Origin: Echinicola shivajiensis
Lineage (GTDB): Bacteria > Bacteroidota > Bacteroidia > Cytophagales > Cyclobacteriaceae
Reading direction: 5' to 3'
Length of the DNA: 64,000 nt
Assembly (NCBI RefSeq): GCF_018642165.1
Contig: NZ_JAHHZM010000009.1
Location: forward strand, 182,421 to 246,420
Made by a program: the position numbers and the translations under genes. The notes beneath the pieces were generated by a model. That model was not told where the DNA came from and ran no database searches. It saw nothing but the letters and a program-made list of their open reading frames with translations. Each line of letters starts with the position of its first letter. Position 1 is the first letter of the stretch. Of this stretch, positions 52,621 through 60,934 are shown piece by piece.

Positions 52621-53505
52621 ATGCAAAATAAAACTGTTTCATTGGTGCTTTCCAGTGGTGGAGCGCGAGGATTGGCCCATATTGGAGTAATAGAGGCGTT
52701 GGAAGAGCAGGGCTATACGATAAAGTCCATAGCTGGTTGTTCCATGGGGGCATTGATTGGGGGGATTTATGCCAAGGGAAAGTTGCCTGTGTATAAGGAT
52801 TGGATCTGCAATTTGGATCGTATAGATGTATTTTCCCTGATGGACTTTACACTTTCGACCAGGGGATTTATCAAGGGCAATAAAGTTTTTCAAGAGGTAG
52901 AAGCACTGGTAGGAGATGATTTAATAGAAAATTTACCCATACCATTTTCCTGTAATGCTGTGGACATCCACAGTGGTGAAGAAATGCTTTTTAAAGAAGG
53001 AAAACTATTTGAGGCCATCAGGGCGTCGGCTGCCATACCGACAGTAATTAAACCATTTCCAATAGGGGCAAATGAATATGTGGACGGGGCCGTTTTAAAT
53101 CCTATTCCAATGAACCTTGCAATAGGCCATGGAAATGAGCTGCTTATGGTATCCAATGTAAATGCCCCTGTATCTCCAATCAATTGGGAAAGCCCAAGAA
53201 GCAAGGAGAGCTCCCTGATTATTGTACCCGCTTGGGTAAATGAATACAGGAATAAAATGACCAAGTATTTTCCGCAGGAAAAGAAAGAAAAGCCAAAAAA
53301 TACCAGCTTTTTAGACCTGATGAATTTGTCCTTTGAATTGATGCAGGACAAGCTTTCTGATTATATCTTACATACTTACCCTGCAGACCTTGTGGTGCAG
53401 ATGTCCAGAAAACAATGTGGTACTTTTGAGTTTTATCGGGCAAAGGAATTGATCGCATCAGGTAAGCAATTGGCCCTGAAATCCCTAGAACAATTAGAAG
53501 CATGA
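52621..53505 (+). CDS. Patatin-like phospholipase (RssA-type)
   Basis: A 294-residue patatin-family serine hydrolase. The oxyanion hole is [17 protein letters not shown], the nucleophile is in [17 protein letters not shown] (GxSxG, Ser about 42), and the dyad aspartate is in [16 protein letters not shown] (DGA). No signal peptide, so cytoplasmic or inner-membrane associated. It hydrolyses acyl esters of phospholipids or related lipids. It overlaps the methyltransferase gene by 4 bp (ATGA), indicating translational coupling. Confidence 0.93.
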   Translation: MQNKTVSLVLSSGGARGLAHIGVIEALEEQGYTIKSIAGCSMGALIGGIYAKGKLPVYKDWICNLDRIDVFSLMDFTLSTRGFIKGNKVFQEVEALVGDDLIENLPIPFSCNAVDIHSGEEMLFKEGKLFEAIRASAAIPTVIKPFPIGANEYVDGAVLNPIPMNLAIGHGNELLMVSNVNAPVSPINWESPRSKESSLIIVPAWVNEYRNKMTKYFPQEKKEKPKNTSFLDLMNLSFELMQDKLSDYILHTYPADLVVQMSRKQCGTFEFYRAKELIASGKQLALKSLEQLEA

Positions 53506-54122
53506 ATATACCCGAATTAAACCAATTACTGGGCAATATCGATATTTACCTCTTGGATCAAATTTTAAAGGGCCGTTTTACCCCTGAAATGAGAATTCTT
53601 GATGCAGGATGTGGTGAAGGAAGAAATTTGGTCTATTTGATTAGGTCTGGTTTTCAGGTCTTTGGCGTGGATCAGAATCCCACTGCAGTGCAAATGGCCA
53701 GGACCTATGCCAGGACATTGCAGCCTAAGTATGATTTGTTGAGGTTTCAGGTGGCAGGGGTGGAGGATATGCCTTTCCATATGGGTGCCTTCCAAGCCGT
53801 GATCAGCTCTGCGGTATTGCATTTTGCTCAAAGTACAGTCCATTTTTACCAGCTTTTTAGTGAAATGGTCAGGGTATTGGAGCCTGGTGGTATTTTGTTT
53901 TTGAGAATGACGACTGGATTTGGAGGAATGCAGTCAGCTTCCAAGGAAATAAATGACGGGGTTTATCAACTTCCAGATGGATCAAAACGATTTTTGCTGA
54001 CCGCAGATTTGTTGGAAAATGTCATGGACAAGCACCACCTGGTTCATTTGGAATCTCCCAAGTCTGTTTTGGTGCATGAACAGCGGGCCATGGGAGTTTT
54101 TGTAATGCGAAAGTTAAAATAA
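53502..54122 (+). CDS. Class I SAM-dependent methyltransferase
   Basis: A 206-residue methyltransferase. Motif I is ILDAGCGEGRNLVYLIRSGF, acidic residue of motif II in VFGVDQNP; post-motif strands include AVISSAVLHFA and EMVRVLEPGGILFLRM. Closest in layout to TehB/UbiE-like small-molecule methyltransferases. The substrate is unknown. Start codon overlaps the stop of the patatin gene, so the pair is likely functionally tied, perhaps in lipid modification. Confidence 0.9.
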   Translation: MNIPELNQLLGNIDIYLLDQILKGRFTPEMRILDAGCGEGRNLVYLIRSGFQVFGVDQNPTAVQMARTYARTLQPKYDLLRFQVAGVEDMPFHMGAFQAVISSAVLHFAQSTVHFYQLFSEMVRVLEPGGILFLRMTTGFGGMQSASKEINDGVYQLPDGSKRFLLTADLLENVMDKHHLVHLESPKSVLVHEQRAMGVFVMRKLK

Positions 54123-54206
54123 ATCTTGGATGATTCTTATTTGTGCAATGCAGAACACGCGGGTTATTTCTATCTTTAAGCAAAATTCTTTTTAACGCAA
54201 TACTGT

Positions 54207-54818
54207 ATGAACCTTCAATATATCATGGAGTTGGTGGGAACCTACTTCTTTGCCATTTCAGGTGCTTTAGCTGTTCAAGACAGTGAGCATGATGTTTTTG
54301 GGGCTGGGTTTATGGGCTTTATCACGGCTATTGGAGGAGGAAGTCTTAGGGATATGCTGTTGGGAGCATATCCATTGGCGTGGATCGATGATATTAATTA
54401 TCTATACAGCATAATAGTTGGGGTTTTGACCGCTATATTTTTTTTTAAGATCATGTCCAAACTACGCAAGACCTTGATGCTCTTCGATGCCTTGGGAATT
54501 GGCTTGTTTACGGTTTTGGGTACTGAGAAAGTCTTGAGTTTGGGGCACGGCTGGGAAATTGCGGCCATTTTGGGTATGGTTTCTGCCATTATGGGAGGTG
54601 TGATCAGGGATACCTTGTGTAATTTAACTCCAGTGCTGCTTAGGAGAGAAATTTATGCCACAGCCTGTCTTTCAGGTTCATTATTGTATTTATTGTTGAG
54701 AGAACTTTCGGTGCCAAGGGATACTAATTTGATTATCTGTATGTCATTGGTCATTACTATTAGGATCGTTGCGGTCCGTTATAAACTCAGCCTACCTCGG
54801 TTAGGCTGGGTAAGATAG
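54207..54818 (+). CDS. TRIC-type cation channel (UPF0126/YicG family)
   Basis: A 203-residue membrane protein with seven helices and two UPF0126 repeats, each with a glycine/arginine loop: FITAIGGGSLRDMLLGAYPL and GMVSAIMGGVIRDTLCNLTP. Prokaryotic TRIC homologues of this fold form trimeric, potassium-permeable channels. The repeat symmetry and length are complete. A TATCTTTA element at 54171-54178 is a possible -7 box. Confidence 0.92.
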   Translation: MNLQYIMELVGTYFFAISGALAVQDSEHDVFGAGFMGFITAIGGGSLRDMLLGAYPLAWIDDINYLYSIIVGVLTAIFFFKIMSKLRKTLMLFDALGIGLFTVLGTEKVLSLGHGWEIAAILGMVSAIMGGVIRDTLCNLTPVLLRREIYATACLSGSLLYLLLRELSVPRDTNLIICMSLVITIRIVAVRYKLSLPRLGWVR

Positions 54819-54923
54819 TTGGATATGCTAATTGATTAATTGTCAGGTGTTAAATCTGGTAAATTAAAGACACATATAGTAAATTGGATTAATAGAATTT
54901 TTGATAACAAAACCCAAATTATC

Positions 54924-55355
54924 ATGGCAACTTTAAACCCCTATTTGAACTTCCTTGGAAATTGTGAGGAAGCATTTAACTTTTACAAATCTGTTTTTGG
55001 TGGAGAATTTACTTATCTGGGTAGGTTTTCCGAAATGCCTCCTCAAGACGGTGTAACCTTGTCAGAGGAAGAAAGCAATAAAATCATGCATGTTTCCTTG
55101 CCTATAGGCTCGCATACCATTTTGATGGGCAGCGATGTAGGTGGAGATTGGGCTCCCCAGACTGTGATAGGTAATAATATATCCGTTTCGATTACAGCGG
55201 ATACCAAGGATGAGGCAGATAAACTGTTTGGAGGATTGTCCAATGGAGGTCAGGTAACCATGCCCATGGCGGATACTTTCTGGGGCGATTATTTTGGAAT
55301 GTTAACTGATAAGTTCGGAATCAACTGGATGGTGAGTTTTAATCAAAATGCCTAA
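54924..55355 (+). CDS. PhnB-like VOC-family protein
   Basis: A 143-residue VOC-fold protein of the PhnB/3-demethylubiquinone-methyltransferase-like group. ATG at 54924 gives ATLNPYLNFLGNCEEAFNFY, the canonical start; the longer ORF upstream lacks family similarity. Typical features are FYKSVFGGEFTYLGRFSEMP, MHVSLPIGSHTILMGSDV and WGDYFGMLTDKFGINWMVSF. The function of the family is poorly known. The neighbouring 55376 repeat probably serves as its terminator. Confidence 0.92.
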   Translation: MATLNPYLNFLGNCEEAFNFYKSVFGGEFTYLGRFSEMPPQDGVTLSEEESNKIMHVSLPIGSHTILMGSDVGGDWAPQTVIGNNISVSITADTKDEADKLFGGLSNGGQVTMPMADTFWGDYFGMLTDKFGINWMVSFNQNA

Positions 55356-55375
55356 TAAAAAGATTAATTTAAAAT

Positions 55376-55434
55376 GAGGCTGTCTCATAATTTTCAGGTC
55401 ATTGATGATTTGATATTATTATGAGACAGTCTTC
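55376..55434. repeat. GAGGCTGTCTCA element, short hairpin form
   Basis: GAGGCTGTCTCA (55376-55387) starts a hairpin in which CTGTCTCATAAT (55380-55391) pairs perfectly with ATTATGAGACAG (55418-55429). It is a 59-bp version of the element at 47115 and probably doubles as a terminator for the VOC gene. Confidence 0.65.
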
Positions 55435-55448
55435 TAATTTTGGTAGTT

Positions 55449-56408
55449 ATGAATAGGTTCAGTGCAATTCCTTTATTTTTATTTTCCATACTCTTATTTT
55501 CCTGTCAAGAAAATTCAAAGAATGAGGAAGTAGTAGAAAAAGAGAATCCTTCTGGGGGAGTAGAGATTGTAGATTCCCCAAGCCCTGCTATGAAGGGAAA
55601 TTATGTAGATGATGGCTATTCTAAGCGTGGAGATGGTCATGATTGGGTTGCTGTTCAAATTACCCCATTGGACAAATTCTACATGAGGGTGAGCATTCGG
55701 TCCAGGTCTGATAAGAAAAAGCCCAGCTGCACCTATGACACCAATGCTTTGATTGTAGATGAAAATACCTTGAAAACGTATGAGAATGGTAAAACAGTGC
55801 TTTTTAGAATTCAGGATGATTCCTTGGTGATCAGTACAGAAAACAAAGAAGATGAAGGGGCGCTGTATTTTTTCTGCTCTGGTGGAGCTAGCATCGCTGG
55901 TACTTATTCCAAACTGGATGATGAACTGGATAAATCCCAAATGGATTCCAGGGACTATGTGAAGTCATTAAGTTTATTTGATGATATATTTATTCTTGAA
56001 GCAAGGGCTGGAAAATTGAGCATTGAGGTGCCGGGCGTGGAGATAGATAAGGGCCCGTATACCCATGATTTGGTTGGAGAGGTGATAAATGCTGAAGTTG
56101 GGGATTTAAATGTTGACGGAAGTCCAGAGATTTTTATTTACACTAAAGACGCTGAGGGCTATGGTCACCTAATAGCTTATTCTGTGAATAATGGTAAATC
56201 CATGAGTATGGTAGCTGTTCCTGAGTTAAAGGATAATGCTGATGCCTTTGCTGGCTACGAGGGGAATGATGCCTTTGCAGTGGTCGAGAATAGCTTGGTT
56301 AGGAGATTTCCGATCGAGGGCGGAAAAAAGACTAGACAGATACAGTACAAACTGAAGGATGGGGAGGCTTCCAGACAATTGGTAGTGGACAAAGTAATTG
56401 TATATTGA
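55449..56408 (+). CDS. Lipoprotein with PliI-like lysozyme-inhibitor domain
   Basis: A 319-residue lipoprotein (FSAIPLFLFSILLFSCQEN); ATG at 55449 is preferred to a TTG three codons earlier. The C-terminal half (about 200-319) resembles the PliI family, periplasmic inhibitors of invertebrate-type lysozyme: GEVINAEVGDLNVDGSPEIF, AYSVNNGKSMSMVAVPEL, VVENSLVRRFPIEGGKK and RQIQYKLKDGEASRQL. The N-terminal ~190 residues look like a separate beta domain of unknown fold (DWVAVQITPLDKFYMRVSIR). It would guard the cell wall against host lysozyme. Cysteines in CTYD and FFCSGG may pair. The sulfatase gene follows by 40 bp. Confidence 0.8.
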   Translation: MNRFSAIPLFLFSILLFSCQENSKNEEVVEKENPSGGVEIVDSPSPAMKGNYVDDGYSKRGDGHDWVAVQITPLDKFYMRVSIRSRSDKKKPSCTYDTNALIVDENTLKTYENGKTVLFRIQDDSLVISTENKEDEGALYFFCSGGASIAGTYSKLDDELDKSQMDSRDYVKSLSLFDDIFILEARAGKLSIEVPGVEIDKGPYTHDLVGEVINAEVGDLNVDGSPEIFIYTKDAEGYGHLIAYSVNNGKSMSMVAVPELKDNADAFAGYEGNDAFAVVENSLVRRFPIEGGKKTRQIQYKLKDGEASRQLVVDKVIVY

Positions 56409-56448
56409 AATCAAATTTGTTAATAAGCAGGAAGGAAAAGACAAGTAT

Positions 56449-57870
56449 ATGAACCATTACAAAAGTGGATTGATTTTAATTTTTTTACTATTTCAGCAAC
56501 TATATGCTTATGCGCAAAATCCAAATATTATCATGATCATGACAGATGATCAAGGTTATATGGATGCAGGCTTTAACGGTAATAAAGGGATAAAAACCCC
56601 CAATATGGACAGACTTGCAGGTATGGGGATGGTTTTTGATCGTTTCTATAGTGCTGGTCCTGTGTGTTCACCGACCCGTGCGAGTTATATTACTGGAAGG
56701 AACCCCTTGCGACTGGGTATTGGAAATGCTAATGAGGGACATATGAAAAAGGAGGAGATCACCCTTCCTGAATTGCTCAAAGAAAAAGGCTATGCTACTG
56801 GACATTTTGGAAAATGGCATCTAGGAACACTGACCAAGGAAACTAAGGATGGGAATAGGGGAGGGAGGCCTGATCAAGAAGTGAATTACAGCTTGCCGAC
56901 TTGGCATGGCTATGATACCTATTTCTGTTCCGAATCCAAGGTGGCAACTTTTGATCCACTTAAGGTTCCTGAGGAATTTGAAGCTGGGGAAAGCTTACGC
57001 TATGGCTGGAAGGCCATTGAGGAAGGTAGGTCCTCCAAGGCCTATGGTACCTTTTATTGGGTGGGAGAGGAAGAAATGGCCAATGATAATTTGGAGGGAG
57101 ACGATGCTAGGGTAATCATGGACAGGGTTCTGCCCTTTATAGATCAATCCCTTGAAAAGGACACTCCATTCTTCACGAGCATTTGGTTTCATACTCCCCA
57201 TTTACCAGTAGTCTCGGATATTCAGCATCGTGAACTTTATGCCAATTTAAGTTTTGAGGAACAATTGTATTATGGAACCATCACCGCATTAGATGAACAG
57301 ATCGGTAGGCTTTGGGATTATTTGGAGGAGAATGGGTTAGCGAAAAATACCCTGATTTTGTTTTGCAGTGATAATGGGCCTGAGGTGAATACTCCAGGTA
57401 GTGCTGGACTTTTTAGGGGAAAGAAAAGAAGTTTATATGAAGGAGGAGTACGTGTACCTGCATTTGCAGTTTGGGAAGGCCATATTGAGGGAGGAACTAG
57501 AACAGATTTTCCAGCTGTGACCAGTGATTATTTACCTACTATTTTGGATATATTGGATATTGACTATCCAGATAAAAGGCCAATAGATGGTGAAAGCTTT
57601 TATCCCTTATTATTGGGGAAAGACCAAAGTAGGAAAAATCCTATTGGGTTTATTTATTTGAATCAACACCGGGTTTCTTGGGTAAGTAAACAATACAAAT
57701 TGGTAAGAGATGCACCAGACAGCCCCATGGAGCTTTATGATATGCTAAATGACCCAAGCGAGAAGGAAAACATTATCCAGCAATTGCCCTTTGTGGCTTC
57801 AAAGATGGAAACTGAACTTCAAGAATGGTTAAGGTCAGTAGAGAATAGCAAAAAGGGTGGTGATTATTAA
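56449..57870 (+). CDS. Sulfatase (S1 family), exported
   Basis: A 473-residue S1 sulfatase. The start at 56449 gives the signal peptide (GLILIFLLFQQLYAYA, cleavage near AQ). Metal ligands are in MIMTDDQGYMDAGF; the formylglycine motif is PVCSPTRASYITGR with Cys73 in C-S-P-T-R. Further signatures are HFGKWHLGTL, WFHTPHLPVVS and LFCSDNGPEV. Unlike the 26219 sulfatase its GKWH histidine is intact. It lies outside the SusCD locus, 40 bp after the PliI-like gene. The DDQGYMD variant is typical of Bacteroidota arylsulfatase-A-like enzymes. Substrate unknown. Confidence 0.93.
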   Translation: MNHYKSGLILIFLLFQQLYAYAQNPNIIMIMTDDQGYMDAGFNGNKGIKTPNMDRLAGMGMVFDRFYSAGPVCSPTRASYITGRNPLRLGIGNANEGHMKKEEITLPELLKEKGYATGHFGKWHLGTLTKETKDGNRGGRPDQEVNYSLPTWHGYDTYFCSESKVATFDPLKVPEEFEAGESLRYGWKAIEEGRSSKAYGTFYWVGEEEMANDNLEGDDARVIMDRVLPFIDQSLEKDTPFFTSIWFHTPHLPVVSDIQHRELYANLSFEEQLYYGTITALDEQIGRLWDYLEENGLAKNTLILFCSDNGPEVNTPGSAGLFRGKKRSLYEGGVRVPAFAVWEGHIEGGTRTDFPAVTSDYLPTILDILDIDYPDKRPIDGESFYPLLLGKDQSRKNPIGFIYLNQHRVSWVSKQYKLVRDAPDSPMELYDMLNDPSEKENIIQQLPFVASKMETELQEWLRSVENSKKGGDY

Positions 57871-57872
57871 AA

Positions 57873-58013
57873 ATGGATTTCGAAGCCAAAATTGATGAGA
57901 ATCAGCTAACTTATAGCTACAAAATTAAAGAGGGTGTGTCCTACGAAAGACTAGGGTTGCATATTCTTCTAAAAGAAAATATCATCGATGTCCTTAATCC
58001 CAAAAAGACCTAA
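57873..58013 (+). pseudogene. Short ORF resembling a MutS C-terminus, probable remnant
   Basis: A 46-codon ORF starting 2 bp after the sulfatase stop. Its sequence (ATG at 57873) contains LTYSYKIKEGVSYERLGLHI and LLKENIID, which resembles the YKLxxGVSxxxxALxLLKxEGI segment near the end of MutS-domain ATPases. Being only 46 residues, it lacks all ATPase motifs. It may be a decayed C-terminal fragment or a small genuine protein; the similarity is by eye and modest. Confidence 0.35.
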
Positions 58014-58022
58014 CTGTAAACT

Positions 58023-58463
58023 ATGAAGGAGGCAAATCAAATTAACCAACTTATAAAACAAGTGGATAGCTATGTTCAAAACTGTCCCGAAAATGTCATG
58101 GAGTACAAGGCATTCCCCCATAAATGGTCCAAAAAGGAAATCTTAGGACACTTGGTGGATTCGGCCATTCATAATATCCAACGCTTTGTGGAAATCCAAT
58201 TTTCTTCCTCAGTCTATTCTGTACATCCTTATCGTCAAAACGAATGGGTAAGTGTAAACGATTACCAACATACCAACACGCAATCCCTCCTCCAACTTTG
58301 GATGGTGTTGAACCAAAGGATCGTACAAATTATTTCAAACCTTGATGAAGACACGGTTAACATCCCCATTTTTATCAATGAACACCGACAGGAAAATCTA
58401 GCTTTCTTGATCAGTGATTACGCTCATCACATGGCCCATCATGTGAAACAAATTGTGGGATAA
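58023..58463 (+). CDS. DinB-family protein (cytoplasmic)
   Basis: A 146-residue DinB/YfiT-like four-helix bundle protein. The metal-site histidines are in EILGHLVDSAIHNIQRFVEI and SDYAHHMAHHVKQIVG. Characterised relatives are thiol-dependent S-transferases (e.g. bacillithiol or mycothiol transferases). No signal peptide, in contrast to the DinB at 39329. Operon-like with the GNAT gene 2 bp downstream. Confidence 0.88.
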   Translation: MKEANQINQLIKQVDSYVQNCPENVMEYKAFPHKWSKKEILGHLVDSAIHNIQRFVEIQFSSSVYSVHPYRQNEWVSVNDYQHTNTQSLLQLWMVLNQRIVQIISNLDEDTVNIPIFINEHRQENLAFLISDYAHHMAHHVKQIVG

Positions 58464-58465
58464 AT

Positions 58466-58996
58466 ATGAATGTTAGCATTAGGCAGGAAACCAATTCAGA
58501 TTACCATGAGGTTTTCAATCTTATAAAAGAATCTTTTCAAAACGAGCCCATGAGCGACCATCGGGAGCAGTTTTTGGTGGACCGATTAATGGATTCTGAT
58601 AGCTTTGTTCCTGAACTTTCGTTGGTAGCGGAAGTCGGAAATCAGATTTTGGGGTATATTTTACTTAGCAAAGTGAAAATTGAGGATGGTCATCACTCTC
58701 ATGAAGCGCTCGCTTTGGCTCCAGTAAGTGTGTTGCCTGAATATCAAAGGAGGGGCATTGGAGGAAAATTGATATCAGAGGCCCATAGAAAAGCCCGGGA
58801 AATGGACTTCAAGGGGATAGTGCTGCTTGGCCATGCGGATTATTATCCAAGATTTGGATATAGACGGGCAAGTGATTTTGGCATCTCTCTTCCATTTGAT
58901 GTGCCAAGTGAGAATTGTATGGCAATGGAATTATATCCAGGTGCTTTTCAAAATATCTCTGGTATGGTAGAATATCCAAAAGGATTTTTTGAATGA
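58466..58996 (+). CDS. GNAT-family N-acetyltransferase
   Basis: A 176-residue GNAT protein. Acetyl-CoA motif A is APVSVLPEYQRRGIGGKLIS (R/Q-x-x-G-x-G/A), followed by GIVLLGHADYYPRFGYRRAS, typical of YhbS-like acetyltransferases acting on small molecules or proteins. Starts 2 bp after the DinB stop. The acceptor is unknown. Confidence 0.92.
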   Translation: MNVSIRQETNSDYHEVFNLIKESFQNEPMSDHREQFLVDRLMDSDSFVPELSLVAEVGNQILGYILLSKVKIEDGHHSHEALALAPVSVLPEYQRRGIGGKLISEAHRKAREMDFKGIVLLGHADYYPRFGYRRASDFGISLPFDVPSENCMAMELYPGAFQNISGMVEYPKGFFE

Positions 58997-59201
58997 AATC
59001 ATTAGATTTTTCAAAGGAAATAGTCATCGTACTAATACTATCAAGAAAATGGAATTGTGAGCTGCTAAGAGGTTCTTTTCTATATTGAATAGAGAATTAG
59101 GGATCCAGTAATTCATGAACTAATACTTTCGATAAAACCATTATTTAGTTGATTTTAGCCATATAAAAGGTTAAATTACATTCTACACAAAATAAAAAGT
59201 A

Positions 59202-59543
59202 ATGGCATACAACACCTTTTTAGCAGATCGGATAGAGCATGTTTTACAGCATGCAGGGAAGCCTTTTGAGGCAAAGAAAATGATGGGTGGCCTTTGTTTT
59301 ATGGTCAATGGAAAAATGTGCATCGGTGTTCATGAAGACCGAATTATGGCAAGGGTGGGCCCTGATCAATATCAGGATGCCCTAAAGCAAGCGGGCTGTA
59401 TGGAGATGAATTTTACCGGAAGAAGCATGAAGGGATTTGTGTTTATAGACGGCAATGTGGTGGATACGGAGCCACAATTGGAGTATTGGGTGGAAAAATG
59501 CCTGAAATTTAATCCACAGGCAAAATCGAGCAAGAAAAAATAA
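59202..59543 (+). CDS. TfoX/Sxy N-terminal-domain protein
   Basis: A 113-residue protein equal to the TfoX N-terminal domain alone: FEAKKMMGGLCFMVNGKMCI, ARVGPDQYQDALKQAGC and GFVFIDGNVVDTEPQLEYWV. Full-length TfoX regulates competence genes in gammaproteobacteria; stand-alone N-terminal domains in Bacteroidota have unknown function. The 205-bp spacer upstream holds nothing apparent. 52 bp before the MFS gene. Confidence 0.9.
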   Translation: MAYNTFLADRIEHVLQHAGKPFEAKKMMGGLCFMVNGKMCIGVHEDRIMARVGPDQYQDALKQAGCMEMNFTGRSMKGFVFIDGNVVDTEPQLEYWVEKCLKFNPQAKSSKKK

Positions 59544-59595
59544 GAAACAGTTTTGTCCAATGTTCACTTCTTTCTACCAATCCTAAACCTTTTTT

Positions 59596-60774
59596 ATGAA
59601 GCCTGCTAAAAGAATTCTTCCACTGATAGTATTCGCCCAGTTTTGCTGCACTTCCATTTGGTTTGCCAGCAATGCTGTGATGGAGAGTCTTTTGGAGAGC
59701 TTTGATCTAAGGAGTACTGCTTTAGGTCACCTTACCTCAGCTGTTCAGTTGGGGTTTATTTTTGGGACATTGATATTTGCATTTTTAAGTGTTGCAGACC
59801 GTTTTTCTCCTTCTAAGGTGTTTTTGCTTTGTACCTTATTGGGAGGTTTTTTTAATCTTGGCCTAGTATGGCCTGGGAATACTTTAGCAAGCTTAGTAAT
59901 CATGCGTTTTTTGGCTGGTTTTTGCTTGGCAGGGATTTATCCTGTGGGAATGAAGATTGCGGCAGATTACTATGAACATGGATTGGGAAAATCTTTAGGC
60001 TTTTTGGTTGGTGCATTGGTTTTGGGAACGGCTTTTCCCCATTTTCTTCATGCATTTATAGGTGACCTTTCCTGGGTTTACGTGGTTGTTTTTATTTCAG
60101 CTTTGGCCATTTTAGGAGGTTTTTTGATCGGTTGGTTTGTGCCAGATGGACCTTACAGAAAGGCGGCCACTGGTCTGGATTTAACTGCTATTTTCAAAGT
60201 GTTTCGAATTAGGGAATTTAGAGCTGCAGCGATCGGATACTTTGGGCATATGTGGGAACTGTATGCCTTTTGGGCATTTGTTCCATTTATTTTGTTTAGC
60301 TATAGTAACTTACATTCGGATGTTCATCTGGATATATCGATTTGGTCCTTTTTGATCATAGGTATAGGGAGCTTAGGCTGTATTTTGGCTGGTTATCTTT
60401 CTATCAATCAAGGGGCCAAAAAGATAGCTTCATTGGCCTTGGCAATATCTGGTTTTTGCTGTTTGTTATCGCCTCTGATTTTCCTTCAATCTTCCTCGAT
60501 TCTTCTGATCACATTCCTTTTGATCTGGGGGCTTGCAGTAGTGGCTGATTCACCATTGTTTTCTACCATGGTTGCACAAAATGCTCCAGCAGATTTTAAA
60601 GGAACGGCATTGACCATTGTGAATAGTTTAGGATTTGCACTGACCATTTTTAGCATTCAGCTTTTGAATTATTTCAGAGGAGCAGTGGATGCACATTACC
60701 TTTTTATCGTGCTGGCCATTGGGCCCATATTGGGTTTGTCTGTTTTATGGAAGAAGAAAAAGCAAGTTCAGTAA
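59596..60774 (+). CDS. Major facilitator superfamily transporter
   Basis: A 392-residue MFS transporter with 12 helices in two halves. The loop 2-3 region (FLSVADRFSPSKVFLLCTLL) matches the MFS signature. GIYPVGMKIAADYYEHGLGK and the corresponding NAPADFKGTALTIVNSLGFA in the second half are further family features. Substrate cannot be determined. Co-directional with the TfoX-domain gene. No obvious terminator follows. Confidence 0.92.
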   Translation: MKPAKRILPLIVFAQFCCTSIWFASNAVMESLLESFDLRSTALGHLTSAVQLGFIFGTLIFAFLSVADRFSPSKVFLLCTLLGGFFNLGLVWPGNTLASLVIMRFLAGFCLAGIYPVGMKIAADYYEHGLGKSLGFLVGALVLGTAFPHFLHAFIGDLSWVYVVVFISALAILGGFLIGWFVPDGPYRKAATGLDLTAIFKVFRIREFRAAAIGYFGHMWELYAFWAFVPFILFSYSNLHSDVHLDISIWSFLIIGIGSLGCILAGYLSINQGAKKIASLALAISGFCCLLSPLIFLQSSSILLITFLLIWGLAVVADSPLFSTMVAQNAPADFKGTALTIVNSLGFALTIFSIQLLNYFRGAVDAHYLFIVLAIGPILGLSVLWKKKKQVQ

Positions 60775-60934
60775 AGAGTAGATAATTCTTTGGTTGTGTC
60801 AGATGGAATATTTTGGACGATTTATGTCACAGCTAGAATTTGTCTAAGGAATATTATTAAGCAGCAATAGCTTTTCACGGTATTAAAAATTAATTTGTGG
60901 CCGAGTTTGAATTGACCACCAAGAAAGCAGGAAA

